From Nocardioides albertanoniae (GTDB lineage: Bacteria > Actinomycetota > Actinomycetes > Propionibacteriales > Nocardioidaceae): a DNA stretch of 64,000 bases. Made by a program: the position numbers and the translations under genes. Each line of letters opens with the position of its first letter. Position 1 is the first letter of the stretch. Location: positions 62,001 through 126,000 of the forward strand of contig NZ_VFOV01000001.1 in NCBI RefSeq assembly GCF_006716315.1, read 5' to 3'. The notes under the pieces were generated by a model that was not told the DNA's origin, did no database searches, and saw nothing but the letters and a program-made list of their open reading frames with translations. Positions 15,518-23,586 of the stretch are shown here, piece after piece.

Positions 15518-16807
15518 TCACACCGTGACCGGCAGAGAGGCGTAGCCGCGGAGGATGCGGGTGGGGCGGCGTAGGCCTGGGCCGGAGACGCGGAGGGTGG
15601 GGTAGCGCTCGTAGAGGAGGCGGAGGCCGACGCGGGCTTCGAGGCGGGCGAGGCTGGCGCCGAGGCAGAAGTGGGCGCCGGCGGAGAAGGAGAGGTGCTG
15701 GTCGGCGTTGGGGCGGGTGATGTCGTACGCATCGGGGTCGGTGAAGACCGACGGGTCGCGGTTGGCTCCGCCCAGGAGCACGGCGACGGCGGTGCCTCGA
15801 GCGACGTCCGCGCCGGCTACGCGGGTGGCGACGTAGGCCTGCCGGACGGTCGCCAGGACCGGCGGGGCCCAGCGCAGGGTCTCCTCGACGACGCCGTCGG
15901 CGAGCGACGGGTCATCGAGGAACAGCGCACGTTGAGACGGGTGGGCGTCCAGGGCGGCGACGGCGTTGCCGATCAGATTGACGGTGGTCTCGAAGCCGGC
16001 CGCCAACAGCAGCAGGCCGAGGGCGTGGAGCTCACGGTCGTCGAGGTCACCGGCGATCACCAGATCGCTGAGGAGGTCGTCGCCGGGTGCCGAGCGGAGG
16101 TGGCGTACGTGGCCCTCGAACCACTCGTGGAGCGATCTCATCCCCGACTCGACCTGCGAGTAGTCACGCCAGGAGAGGCCGGGGTCGAGGATGGCGGCGG
16201 CCTGGTCGCCCCAACGCAGGACGTCGGCCCGGTCCGACTCCGGCACGCCCAGCAGCTCGGCGATCACGGCGATCGGGAGCCTCGCGGCATACCCCTCGAT
16301 GATGTCGACCGGCCCCCTGCGCGGATCGCGATCATCGAGGAGGTCGCCGGCCACCGCGGTGACCATCTCGGCCATCGAGCCGATCCGCCGGGCGGTGAAC
16401 GCCTTCGAGACCTGCTTGCGATAGCGCGTGTGCAGCGGCGGGTCGACCGCGAGCAGCGACGGCGGGTCGACCGGCCCCAGGGCGTCGGGCGCACTCACCT
16501 TGCCGAGAAGCCACCGCAGCGCGATGGGCAGCTCGCCCTGGCCGTCGCCGACGCCGAAGTCGCTGCTGCGCAGGATCTCGTTGGCGACCGTGTAGGAGAC
16601 CGTGCCCGCCATGAAGGGGTTGACGTGGATCGGGCCACGCTCCCGCAGACGGGCGTAGTCGGGCTCCTCGCGCGACCACATCATCTCGGCCAGCGGGTCA
16701 CCGCGCCTCGACATGCCGCTCAGCACGGCACGGTTGAGGCCCTGGGAGAGAGCCCAGCGAGCGTACGACCGCGGCTTCTCGAGCACTGCCGCCTCACGCC
16801 GAGACAT
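15518..16807 (-). CDS. cytochrome P450
   Basis: 429 residues, complete soluble bacterial P450. I-helix AAGFETT (residues 269-275), ExxR as EETLR (E309, R312), heme loop FSAGAHFCLGA with thiolate Cys381. It hydroxylates an unknown small molecule using electrons from a ferredoxin; none is adjacent, though an fprA-type reductase lies at 51.9 kb. The start overlaps the preceding 108-residue gene by 14 bp, so the two are one operon. The operon is divergent from a NarL-type histidine kinase/regulator pair across a gap with a perfect 22-bp inverted repeat, so the two-component system is its likely controller. Confidence 0.93.
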   Translation of the reverse strand: MSRREAAVLEKPRSYARWALSQGLNRAVLSGMSRRGDPLAEMMWSREEPDYARLRERGPIHVNPFMAGTVSYTVANEILRSSDFGVGDGQGELPIALRWLLGKVSAPDALGPVDPPSLLAVDPPLHTRYRKQVSKAFTARRIGSMAEMVTAVAGDLLDDRDPRRGPVDIIEGYAARLPIAVIAELLGVPESDRADVLRWGDQAAAILDPGLSWRDYSQVESGMRSLHEWFEGHVRHLRSAPGDDLLSDLVIAGDLDDRELHALGLLLLAAGFETTVNLIGNAVAALDAHPSQRALFLDDPSLADGVVEETLRWAPPVLATVRQAYVATRVAGADVARGTAVAVLLGGANRDPSVFTDPDAYDITRPNADQHLSFSAGAHFCLGASLARLEARVGLRLLYERYPTLRVSGPGLRRPTRILRGYASLPVTV

Positions 16808-17120
16808 CGGCCAGCTCCTCGTCGCCGTGATCGACGGCCTGATCGAAGGCGTGAGCGTCGATCCAGTCCATCAGCGGAGCCAGCTCGGAGGTCAGATCGG
16901 CGAAGGCCTTCTCGTAGTCCTCCGGGGACAGCTCCGGGTCGAGCTGTGCCTGGAAACGGATCCGCCAGCGGTGGCGGAGAGCCTGGGCGAGGCGCTCGGG
17001 AGTGCCGAAGGCATCGGCGTGCGCAGGCGTCCAAGGCAGACGCCGGGGGAGGCCGGCACGCAGCTCGGCCTCGGCCTCGTTCAGCAGCCGGAAGCGCTCA
17101 TGGGTCTGGGTCCACGTCAT
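16794..17120 (-). CDS. hypothetical protein, P450 operon leader gene
   Basis: 108 residues, charged, helical, not recognised: TWTQTHERFRLLNEAEAELR, then LSPEDYEKAFADLTSELAPL and a terminal DAHAFDQAVDHGDEELAD. No membrane segment or signal. ATG 17120 is chosen because AAGGATGGTGATC, almost the full anti-Shine-Dalgarno complement, lies just upstream; an earlier in-frame ATG at 17132 lies inside that site. The 14-bp overlap with the P450 start implies coupled expression, so a role with the P450 (partner or regulator) is possible. Confidence 0.7.
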   Translation of the reverse strand: MTWTQTHERFRLLNEAEAELRAGLPRRLPWTPAHADAFGTPERLAQALRHRWRIRFQAQLDPELSPEDYEKAFADLTSELAPLMDWIDAHAFDQAVDHGDEELADVSA

Positions 17121-17200
17121 TGTGATCACCATCCTTTGCTGGGTGAGAACGACGCTAGGCCTCACGGCAGCCGCGCACATCGGACGCTGGCAGGCACCCG

Positions 17201-17222
17201 CGTTCCTACCCTGGTAGGAACG
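17201..17222. promoter_or_regulatory. perfect 22-bp inverted repeat between divergent operons
   Basis: CGTTCCTACC-CT-GGTAGGAACG, 10-bp perfect arms. Candidate -10 hexamers are centred 57 bp away on each side: TAGACT at 17266-17271 for the kinase and TAGCGT on the other strand at 17152-17157 for the P450 operon. The symmetry suits a dimeric activator serving both promoters; the local NarL-type regulator is the obvious candidate. Confidence 0.7.
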
Positions 17223-17278
17223 CACCCGCCTGCCACGGTCGGATGCGACCCCGATCACGCCTTCCTAGACTGAGGAGC

Positions 17279-18490
17279 ATGAGTGTCCTGAGCCTGGCGC
17301 GCGGTGTGCGTGACTACATGGACGGACGCGTACGCAGCAAGGACCTCGACATTCCCTGGTGGGCGCCGCTGCTGTCGGCCGCCGGGATCGCCGCGGTGGT
17401 GGTCGTCGCGGTGCTGCAGCGGGAGGCGGCCGGGCCGTACGTGCTCGCCGGGATGCTCGTCGTCGTCCCGTCGGTGAGCATGTTCTTCATCCCCAACGAC
17501 AGCGAATGGCTCAAGTACCACATGTGGGTGATCGACCTGGTGCCGACGCTGATCGGGTCGGCCTGGCTGATGTCGGAGCCGGCGACGGCGTTCTGGGGTC
17601 AGCACGACTTCGCGCCGGGAGTGCTCGTGCCGCTCACCCTCGAGATGGTCGTGCGGGAAGGATTCCGCACCGGCACCTTCTATGCGATCGTCTCGACGCT
17701 GGTGATGTGGGGGTTCGCCGCGGACTCACCGAGCGGCATCGGCATGCACCTGCTGCTGCTCGTCGTGGCCTGGATCCTCGGACTGCTGATCCTCGCCCAG
17801 ATGCGCGCGCTGCGTGCCGAACGGCTCGCGCGGGAGCAGGAGCACTCGCGGGCCACCGAGGCCGAGCGCACCCGGATCGCGCGCGAGATCCACGACCTGG
17901 TCGGACACTCGCTGTCGATCACACTACTCCACCTGACCGCCGCGCGGCGCTCCGTCGCCGAAGGCGACGACCCGGACGAGACCGTTGCCGCGCTCACCGA
18001 GGCCGAGACCGTCGGCCGCCGTGCGATGGCTGAGATCCGGCGTACGATCGGCGTGCTCTCCGCTTCGGGGTCCGGAACCTCACCGCTGCCCACCGCCACC
18101 GATGTCATCCGGCTCGTGGAAGAGGGTCGCAGCGCGGGGCAGTCGATCACGTTCTCGACCACGGGAGATCTCTCCGAGGTCGACACCAGCATCGGTCTGG
18201 GTGTCTACCGGATCCTGCAGGAGTCGCTCGCCAACGCCATCCGGCACGCACCCGGGGCACCGGTCTCGGTCTCGCTGGCGGTCGACGAAGGCGTACGCCT
18301 CAGCGTGCGGAACCCGCTCGTCGGACCGCGTCGGAGCGCCGGCGAGGGGTCCGGGCTGGCCGGCATGGCCGCCCGCGCCGAGCAGCTCCGCGGCCGTCTC
18401 TCCGCCGGCGCCGACGACACCGACGGCTCGATGTGGAAGGTTGACCTGGTGATCCCACCGCACTGCCTCGTACGCAAGGCTCTCGCATGA
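17279..18490 (+). CDS. NarL-family sensor histidine kinase
   Basis: 403 residues. About five hydrophobic segments in residues 25-175 form a membrane sensor domain with only short loops, suggesting sensing in or near the membrane. HisKA_3 dimerisation domain with REIHDLVGHSL (phospho-acceptor His205), then a C-terminal HATPase_c with LANAIRHA and GSGLAGMAARAEQL. It autophosphorylates and passes phosphate to the response regulator that starts inside its stop codon (ATGA, 18487-18490). ATG 17279 follows TGAGGAG; an upstream in-frame start at 17243 lacks a ribosome site. Divergent from the P450 operon, which is its probable target. Confidence 0.93.
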   Translation: MSVLSLARGVRDYMDGRVRSKDLDIPWWAPLLSAAGIAAVVVVAVLQREAAGPYVLAGMLVVVPSVSMFFIPNDSEWLKYHMWVIDLVPTLIGSAWLMSEPATAFWGQHDFAPGVLVPLTLEMVVREGFRTGTFYAIVSTLVMWGFAADSPSGIGMHLLLLVVAWILGLLILAQMRALRAERLAREQEHSRATEAERTRIAREIHDLVGHSLSITLLHLTAARRSVAEGDDPDETVAALTEAETVGRRAMAEIRRTIGVLSASGSGTSPLPTATDVIRLVEEGRSAGQSITFSTTGDLSEVDTSIGLGVYRILQESLANAIRHAPGAPVSVSLAVDEGVRLSVRNPLVGPRRSAGEGSGLAGMAARAEQLRGRLSAGADDTDGSMWKVDLVIPPHCLVRKALA

Positions 18491-19182
18491 CCTCGGTCAA
18501 CCCCGTCACGAGCAACGCAGCCTCCACGATCCGGGTGATCGTGGTCGACGACCAAGAGCTCGTACGCAGCGGCCTGCGGCGCATCCTCCGACGGCGCGAC
18601 GGGCTGGAGATCGTCGCCGAGTGCGGCGACGGCTCCGAGGTCGTGGCGGCGCTCGAGGCACACCCCGCCGACGTCGTGGTCATGGATCTGCGGATGCGGG
18701 AGGTCGACGGGATCACCGCGACCGGTCTGCTGCGGGCGCTGCCCTCGGCGCCCCCGGTGCTGGTGCTCACCACGTTCGACGAGGACGAGCTCGTCTCGGG
18801 CGCCCTACGTGCCGGCGCGGCCGGCTTCATCCTCAAGGACTCGCCCGCCGAGGAGCTCGTCATGGCCGTACGCTCCGTCGCGCTCGGCGACGCCTGGCTC
18901 GACCCCGCCATCACCGGCCGGGTGCTCGCCACCTATCGCTCGTCCGCCGGCCCGTTGCCGACCCACCCCGAGGTCTCCGAGCTCACCGACCGTGAGCTCG
19001 AGGTGCTCCGCGGCCTCGCCTCCGGCTGGACCAACTCCGAGATCGCCGAACGCCTGGTCATCTCCGAGCTCACCGTGAAGTCCCACATCGGCCGCATCTT
19101 CGCCAAGCTCGACCTCCGCGACCGCGCCGCCGCCATCGTCTTCGCCTACGACCACGGCATCGTCCGCCCCGCCGAACACTGA
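18487..19182 (+). CDS. NarL/FixJ-type response regulator
   Basis: 231 residues. Receiver domain at ~15-130 with acidic pair DD21-22, phospho-acceptor Asp67 in VVMDLRM, the conserved Thr in VLVLTTFDED and the Lys in FILKDSP. LuxR-type helix-turn-helix at ~165-225 (LTDRELEVLRGLASGWTNSE, then LVISELTVKSHIGRIFAKL). Overlaps the kinase gene by 4 bp. It likely binds the 17201-17222 inverted repeat to control its own operon and the P450 operon. The gene ends just before the repeat array at 19.19-19.35 kb. Confidence 0.93.
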   Translation: MTSVNPVTSNAASTIRVIVVDDQELVRSGLRRILRRRDGLEIVAECGDGSEVVAALEAHPADVVVMDLRMREVDGITATGLLRALPSAPPVLVLTTFDEDELVSGALRAGAAGFILKDSPAEELVMAVRSVALGDAWLDPAITGRVLATYRSSAGPLPTHPEVSELTDRELEVLRGLASGWTNSEIAERLVISELTVKSHIGRIFAKLDLRDRAAAIVFAYDHGIVRPAEH

Positions 19183-19188
19183 CCCCTT

Positions 19189-19351
19189 CCCGCCGAGAAG
19201 TCACTCGTGCAGGTCGAGGAGTCACGTCTGCAGGTCGAAGGGTCAGTTCTGCAGGTCGAGTGGGCACCGGGGTGACCTCTGGGTCTGCAGGAGTGACCTC
19301 TCGCGGGACGTACGTGACCCCTCGACCTGCAGGAATGACTTCTCGACGGGG
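19189..19351. repeat. imperfect palindrome built from 21-bp repeats
   Basis: Fills the gap between two convergent genes. Rightward half: three consecutive 21-bp units at 19200-19220, 19221-19241 and 19242-19262, sharing the core GTCAC-N4-TGCAGGTCGA. Leftward half: the same core on the opposite strand (GTGAC...CTGCAGG) in further units to about 19350. Both halves begin with CCCGYCGAGAAGTCAYTC and read towards each other, so a transcript from either gene could fold into a long hairpin. A bidirectional terminator or a dispersed repeat family is likely. Confidence 0.75.
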
Positions 19352-19357
19352 AGGAAT

Positions 19358-21442
19358 TCAGGTGGTGGTGGCGAGGACGAGGGGGTGGACGGCGGCGGCG
19401 CCGGCGTCGAGGAGGGCGCGGGCGGCGAGGGTGATGGTCCAGCCGGTGGCGACGCGGTCGTCGATGAGGAGCACGTCGGCGCCGGCCGGAAGGTCTGCGT
19501 GGAGGGCGAAACGGCGTCCGATCGACGCCACCCGCTGAGCGGAGTTGGAGGCACCCTGGCCGGGGCCGACGTCGGGGTCGACGATCGCCCAGGAGCCGAG
19601 GACGGGGATGCGGAGATAGCGGGAGAGGCCCTCGGCGAAGTCGCTGGTCAGCGTGGGCCGGGTCGCCGACTCGACGTAGACGATCCCGTTCACCTGCGGG
19701 CGCCAGTCGCCCAGCACCTCGACGACCGCCTTCACCAGCGGCACCGGGACCGGGCCGTCCTGAGGCGGTTCTCGGAAGAGCTCACGCAGCGCCTGGCCGT
19801 AGCCGAGGTCGGTGAGCCGCGCGACCCCGCGCCCCTCGAACGGGCCGGACTTGATCTTGCCCTTGAGGTCGATGCCGAGCCGATCGAGGCCGGTCGGCCA
19901 CATCTTCTTCGGCTCGACGAGTACGCCGGGCCGCGAGAGCCGCGCCGACGCCTCCTCGACCGCGACCTCCGAGACCGACGACGTCACCTCGAAGCCACCA
20001 CAGTTGTCGCACCGACCGCAGTCGACGGCACCCGGGTCGTCGAGCTGCTCGCGCAGGAACCGCATCCGGCACTCGGTGGTCGCGAGGTAGGCGAGCATGG
20101 CCTCCTGCTCGCGGCGCCGGGCCTCGGCGACCCGCGCATAACGCTCCGCGTCGTAGACCCAGGGCACCCCGGTCGACTCCCAGCCGCCGCCGACGCGGCG
20201 CGCGGCACCGTCGACATCGAGCACCTTGAGCATCTGCTCCAGGCGTGAACGAGACAGGTCGACGTAGGTCTCCAGCGCCTGCGTGGACAGCGGTCGGTCG
20301 GAGGAGGCGAGCACGTCGAGGGTCTGCCGCACCTGCTCCTCGCGGGGGAAGGCCAAGGAGGCGAAGTAGGCCCAGATGTCGCGGTCCTCGATGCCGGGGA
20401 GCAGCACCACGGACGCGTCCGAGGTGCCACGGCCGGCGCGGCCGACCTGCTGGTAGTAGGAGACCGGCGACGACGGCGCCCCCATGTTGACCACGAACCC
20501 GAGCGTCGCGTCGAAGCCCATGCCGAGCGCCGAGGTCGCCACCAGCGCCTTGATCTTCCCCGCGGCCAGCGACTCCTCGAGGTCGGACCGTTCGGCTGCC
20601 TCCGTGCGCCCGGAGTAAGCGGCCACGTCGTGCCCGCGCGAGCGCAGATAGTCGGCGATCTCCTCGGTGGCGGCCACGGTGAGGCAGTAGACGATGCCCG
20701 ATCCGGGCTGCTCGGAGAGGTGGTCGGAGAGCCAGGCGAGCCGCTGCTCGGGCGTCTTCAGCGAGACCACACCGAGCCGCAACGACTCCCGGTCCAAGGA
20801 GCCGCGCAGCACCAGAACCCCCTCGCCCATCTGCTCGGCGACGTCGGCGGTGACCCGCTCGTTGGCGGTGGCGGTCGTCGCGAGCACCGGGATGCCCGCA
20901 GGCAGATCGGCCAGCAGCGTACGGATGCGGCGATAGTCGGGCCGGAAGTCGTGACCCCAGTCGGAGATGCAGTGGGCCTCGTCGACGACCAGCAGACCGC
21001 ACTCGGCGGCGAGCCGCGGCAGCACCGCGTCGCGGAACTTCGGGTTGTTGAGCCGCTCCGGGGAGACCAGCAGAACGTCCACCTGACCTGCATGGATGGC
21101 TTCCTCTGTCGCCGCCCAGTCTTCGGGGTTGGTCGAGTTGATCGTGACCGCGCGGATGCCGGCCCGCTGCGCGGCCGCGATCTGGTTGCGCATCAGCGCG
21201 AGCAGCGGCGAGACGATCACCGTCGGCCCGAGCCCCGCCTCACGCAGCAGCAGCGTCGCCACGAAGTAGACCGCCGACTTGCCCCACCCGGTCTTCTGCA
21301 CGACCAGCGCCCGACGACGATCCACGGCCAGAGCCGAGATCGCCGACCACTGGTCCTCGCGCAGAGCCGCATCCGAGCGCCCCACCAGAGCGCGCAGATG
21401 CGCCTCGGCACGAGAACGTACGTCGACAGCCGGATCAGTCAT
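19358..21442 (-). CDS. RecQ-family DNA helicase fused to a phosphoribosyltransferase-like domain
   Basis: 694 residues. RecQ helicase core: Walker A in VVQKTGWGKSAVYF, DEAH box in VVDEAHCISDWGHDFRPDY, motif VI YYQQVGRAGRG. RecQ zinc-binding Cys set: TTECRMRFL, then VDCGRCDNCGG. No HRDC domain. Instead the C-terminal ~150 residues look like a type I phosphoribosyltransferase, with a PRPP-loop-like LLIDDRVATGWTITLAARAL near residue 658. This architecture suggests a repair helicase linked to nucleotide sensing or ComF-like function. ATG 21442 (TDPAVDVRSRAEAHL) is chosen; the upstream extension in this frame is unnatural and overlaps a better small frame. Confidence 0.9.
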   Translation of the reverse strand: MTDPAVDVRSRAEAHLRALVGRSDAALREDQWSAISALAVDRRRALVVQKTGWGKSAVYFVATLLLREAGLGPTVIVSPLLALMRNQIAAAQRAGIRAVTINSTNPEDWAATEEAIHAGQVDVLLVSPERLNNPKFRDAVLPRLAAECGLLVVDEAHCISDWGHDFRPDYRRIRTLLADLPAGIPVLATTATANERVTADVAEQMGEGVLVLRGSLDRESLRLGVVSLKTPEQRLAWLSDHLSEQPGSGIVYCLTVAATEEIADYLRSRGHDVAAYSGRTEAAERSDLEESLAAGKIKALVATSALGMGFDATLGFVVNMGAPSSPVSYYQQVGRAGRGTSDASVVLLPGIEDRDIWAYFASLAFPREEQVRQTLDVLASSDRPLSTQALETYVDLSRSRLEQMLKVLDVDGAARRVGGGWESTGVPWVYDAERYARVAEARRREQEAMLAYLATTECRMRFLREQLDDPGAVDCGRCDNCGGFEVTSSVSEVAVEEASARLSRPGVLVEPKKMWPTGLDRLGIDLKGKIKSGPFEGRGVARLTDLGYGQALRELFREPPQDGPVPVPLVKAVVEVLGDWRPQVNGIVYVESATRPTLTSDFAEGLSRYLRIPVLGSWAIVDPDVGPGQGASNSAQRVASIGRRFALHADLPAGADVLLIDDRVATGWTITLAARALLDAGAAAVHPLVLATTT

Positions 21443-21455
21443 GCCCACAGGTCTA

Positions 21456-21662
21456 TCAGGCACCACCCACAGGATTGCCCAGCCCCAGCCGCGGCCAGTC
21501 GGAGAGATCCTCGAGCAGCTGCCGGTCGTGGGTGCGACGAGCACCGGAGGGCACGAGATAAAAGGTGCCGAGCCGGCGCTGTTGGTCCTCCCCCACGGGG
21601 ACCCGCAGAACCGGCTCGACCTCACCAGTATGCGTCCAACGACCATGCGCGCATAACCACAC
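21456..21662 (-). CDS. possible small hypothetical protein upstream of recQ
   Basis: 68 residues in the 317-bp gap between recQ and the M4 protease gene. The product (HGRWTHTGEVEPVLRVPVGE, then RRLGTFYLVPSGARRTHDRQ) has balanced, protein-like composition, unlike the alternative frame that would extend RecQ. GTG start at 21662, stop 14 bp before the recQ ATG. No family recognised; it may be a real small gene or a remnant. Confidence 0.4.
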   Translation of the reverse strand: MWLCAHGRWTHTGEVEPVLRVPVGEDQQRRLGTFYLVPSGARRTHDRQLLEDLSDWPRLGLGNPVGGA

Positions 21663-21701
21663 GCGCGAATTCGTACTTTAGTTACCAGATACGACCGACG
21701 A

Positions 21702-21724
21702 CGCCCTCACTGTGGGTGAGGGCG
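21702..21724 (-). terminator. terminator-like hairpin after the M4 protease gene
   Basis: CGCCCTCAC, loop TGTGG, GTGAGGGCG, about 36 bp past the stop of the leftward metalloprotease gene. 9-bp GC-rich perfect stem without a strong T-tract. Confidence 0.6.
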
Positions 21725-21759
21725 CCGCCGGGTGGGGGTGTTCAGTTATGCCTGGATGG

Positions 21760-23421
21760 TCAGCCCACCGAGACCGCGGACCACGCCGCCTCGACGGCCG
21801 TGACCTCGGGGCTGGAGGCACCGTAGAGGTCGGAGGCCGCCTGCACCGTCGCGTCACGAGCACCGGCGTAGTCGGTGGTCGAGGTGAAGTAGGTGGAGTT
21901 GGCCCGGAACCAGATCTGCTCGGCCTTGTCACGACCGATGCCCTCGATGGTGGAGTCGTCGCAGGTGGTGCTGTTGTGCTCGACGCCACCGATCGTCTTC
22001 GAACCCGAGCCCTCGGAGAGCAGGTAGAAGAAGTGGTTGCCGACGCCGCTGGAGTAGTGGACGTCGAGGTCACCGGTCGAGGAGTCCCAGCAGTTGACCG
22101 AGTTGCCGTCGAAGGACGGGTTGTCCATCCGGCGCAGCGGGTCGCCGCCGTCGAGGATGAACGCCTCACCGATCAGGTAGTCGCCCGGGTCCTCGGAGTT
22201 GTCGGCGTAGAACTCGACCGACGTGCCGAAGATGTCCGAGGTCGACTCGTTGAGGCCACCGGACTCACCGGAGTACTCCAGGCCCGAGGTGTGCTCGGTG
22301 ACGCCGTGGGTCATCTCGTGGCCAGCGACGTCGAGCGAGACGAGCGGGCCGTAGCCGACACCGTCACCATCGCCGTACGTCATCTTCTCGCCGTCCCAGA
22401 AGGCGTTGACGTAGTCGTTGCCGTAGTGGACGCGGTTGTAGGAGCCCGAGCCGTCACCGAAGATGCCGTCGCGGCCGTGGACGTTCTTGTAGTAGTCCCA
22501 GGTGACGTTGGTGCCGAACTGCGCGTCGGCAGCGGCGGTCGCCCGGTCGTCGTTGGTGCCGTTGCCGAAGGTGGTGGTCGGGCTGGTGACCACGTCGCCC
22601 GCCATGCACCCGACGCTCAGGATCGTGCACAGCACGCTGTCCTCGGCGTTGTTCATGTCGGTCGTGTAGGTGCCGCCACGGGTCTCGTCGCGCAGCTCGT
22701 ACGACGATCCGTTCTGCGTCACCTGCAGCGGGACCGTGCCCGAGTAGAGGGTCTGGCCCTCACCGTCGATCGTGTGGATGCCCTCGACGCGGCGCAGCAC
22801 CTTGCCGGTGGCGGCGTCGACGTAGGTCGACAGCCTCGAGGGGGTGCCGTCGGCCTGGACGCCGGTCGTGTGGACGCGCCAGGTCAGCGCCGGGGTGGCG
22901 TCGGTGGCGTCGATGACGAGCTCGGCGGCCTTGCGCTTGTCGGCCTTCAGGTCGGAGATCGTGTCGGTGACCTTGTCGACCACCAGCGCGGCCTGGGTGG
23001 CCGCGGTGTTGGTGACGGCCGGCTTCACCGAGAGGTCGAGCATCTTGCTCAGACCCTGCGAGACCGAGGTGACGTTGCCGGCCTTGCTCTGGTGGGAGAC
23101 CAGGTCGCCGCCGACGACCTCGAGGCCCTTGTACGTCCGGTTCATCCGGACGTGCGTGGCGCCGTTGGCGTCCTTGAGCGTGACGACCGGCTCCAGCTCC
23201 TGGTCGGCGCCGACCTTCCACGTCGACGGCTTGCTCGTCAATGCGCTGACGGCCTTCTCGGCGATCGACTTGTCCTTGACGACCTTCTGCGCGGAGAGGG
23301 ACGTCGGCGTGATGCTCTCCGGCGACGCTGCTCCAGCAGGGTTCCCGAAAGCGGTCAAGAAAGCGGTTCCAGCAACGGCGGCGGCGGTGGTCGCCCCTGC
23401 CACTCGGACGAATCTGCGCAT
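21760..23421 (-). CDS. secreted M4-family (thermolysin-like) zinc metalloprotease
   Basis: 553-residue preproenzyme. Residues 1-32 are a Sec signal peptide ending GNPAGA-A; ~40-210 are the FTP/PepSY-type propeptide that acts as chaperone and inhibitor; the rest is the catalytic domain. Zinc site: H368-EMTH-H372 (in GHEMTHGVTEH) with third ligand Glu392 in GGLNESTSDIFG. A final acidic helix-rich region carries the usual C-terminal half. Extracellular general protein degradation is expected. ATG 23421 follows GGAGAAACCCCC; the longer in-frame reading lacks a signal peptide. An inverted repeat GCGTAAC-N3-GTTACGC lies ~112 bp upstream. The upstream M13 peptidase gene is on the same strand but 165 bp away. 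Confidence 0.94.
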   Translation of the reverse strand: MRRFVRVAGATTAAAVAGTAFLTAFGNPAGAASPESITPTSLSAQKVVKDKSIAEKAVSALTSKPSTWKVGADQELEPVVTLKDANGATHVRMNRTYKGLEVVGGDLVSHQSKAGNVTSVSQGLSKMLDLSVKPAVTNTAATQAALVVDKVTDTISDLKADKRKAAELVIDATDATPALTWRVHTTGVQADGTPSRLSTYVDAATGKVLRRVEGIHTIDGEGQTLYSGTVPLQVTQNGSSYELRDETRGGTYTTDMNNAEDSVLCTILSVGCMAGDVVTSPTTTFGNGTNDDRATAAADAQFGTNVTWDYYKNVHGRDGIFGDGSGSYNRVHYGNDYVNAFWDGEKMTYGDGDGVGYGPLVSLDVAGHEMTHGVTEHTSGLEYSGESGGLNESTSDIFGTSVEFYADNSEDPGDYLIGEAFILDGGDPLRRMDNPSFDGNSVNCWDSSTGDLDVHYSSGVGNHFFYLLSEGSGSKTIGGVEHNSTTCDDSTIEGIGRDKAEQIWFRANSTYFTSTTDYAGARDATVQAASDLYGASSPEVTAVEAAWSAVSVG

Positions 23422-23532
23422 GGGGGTTTCTCCTCGAGATGTGGGGACCGGGATTGGACGGGATCCTTCCACCGGAATCGCATCTGCGAGGGAACAATTT
23501 CCTGCATTGCAGGTCTATGAAGCGCGCATCCC

Positions 23533-23549
23533 GCGTAACTCCGTTACGC
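23533..23549. promoter_or_regulatory. inverted repeat upstream of the M4 protease gene
   Basis: GCGTAAC-TCC-GTTACGC, 7-bp perfect arms, in the 165-bp gap between the M13 stop and the M4 start. A possible operator; owner unknown. Confidence 0.4.
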
Positions 23550-23586
23550 CGTTATCAAAGATTAACCAAACGCGCCCCCGGGTATG

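Noticed and set aside
19189..19351. CRISPR array
   Set aside because: Repeats are contiguous 21-bp units without spacers and are in both orientations; no cas genes nearby.
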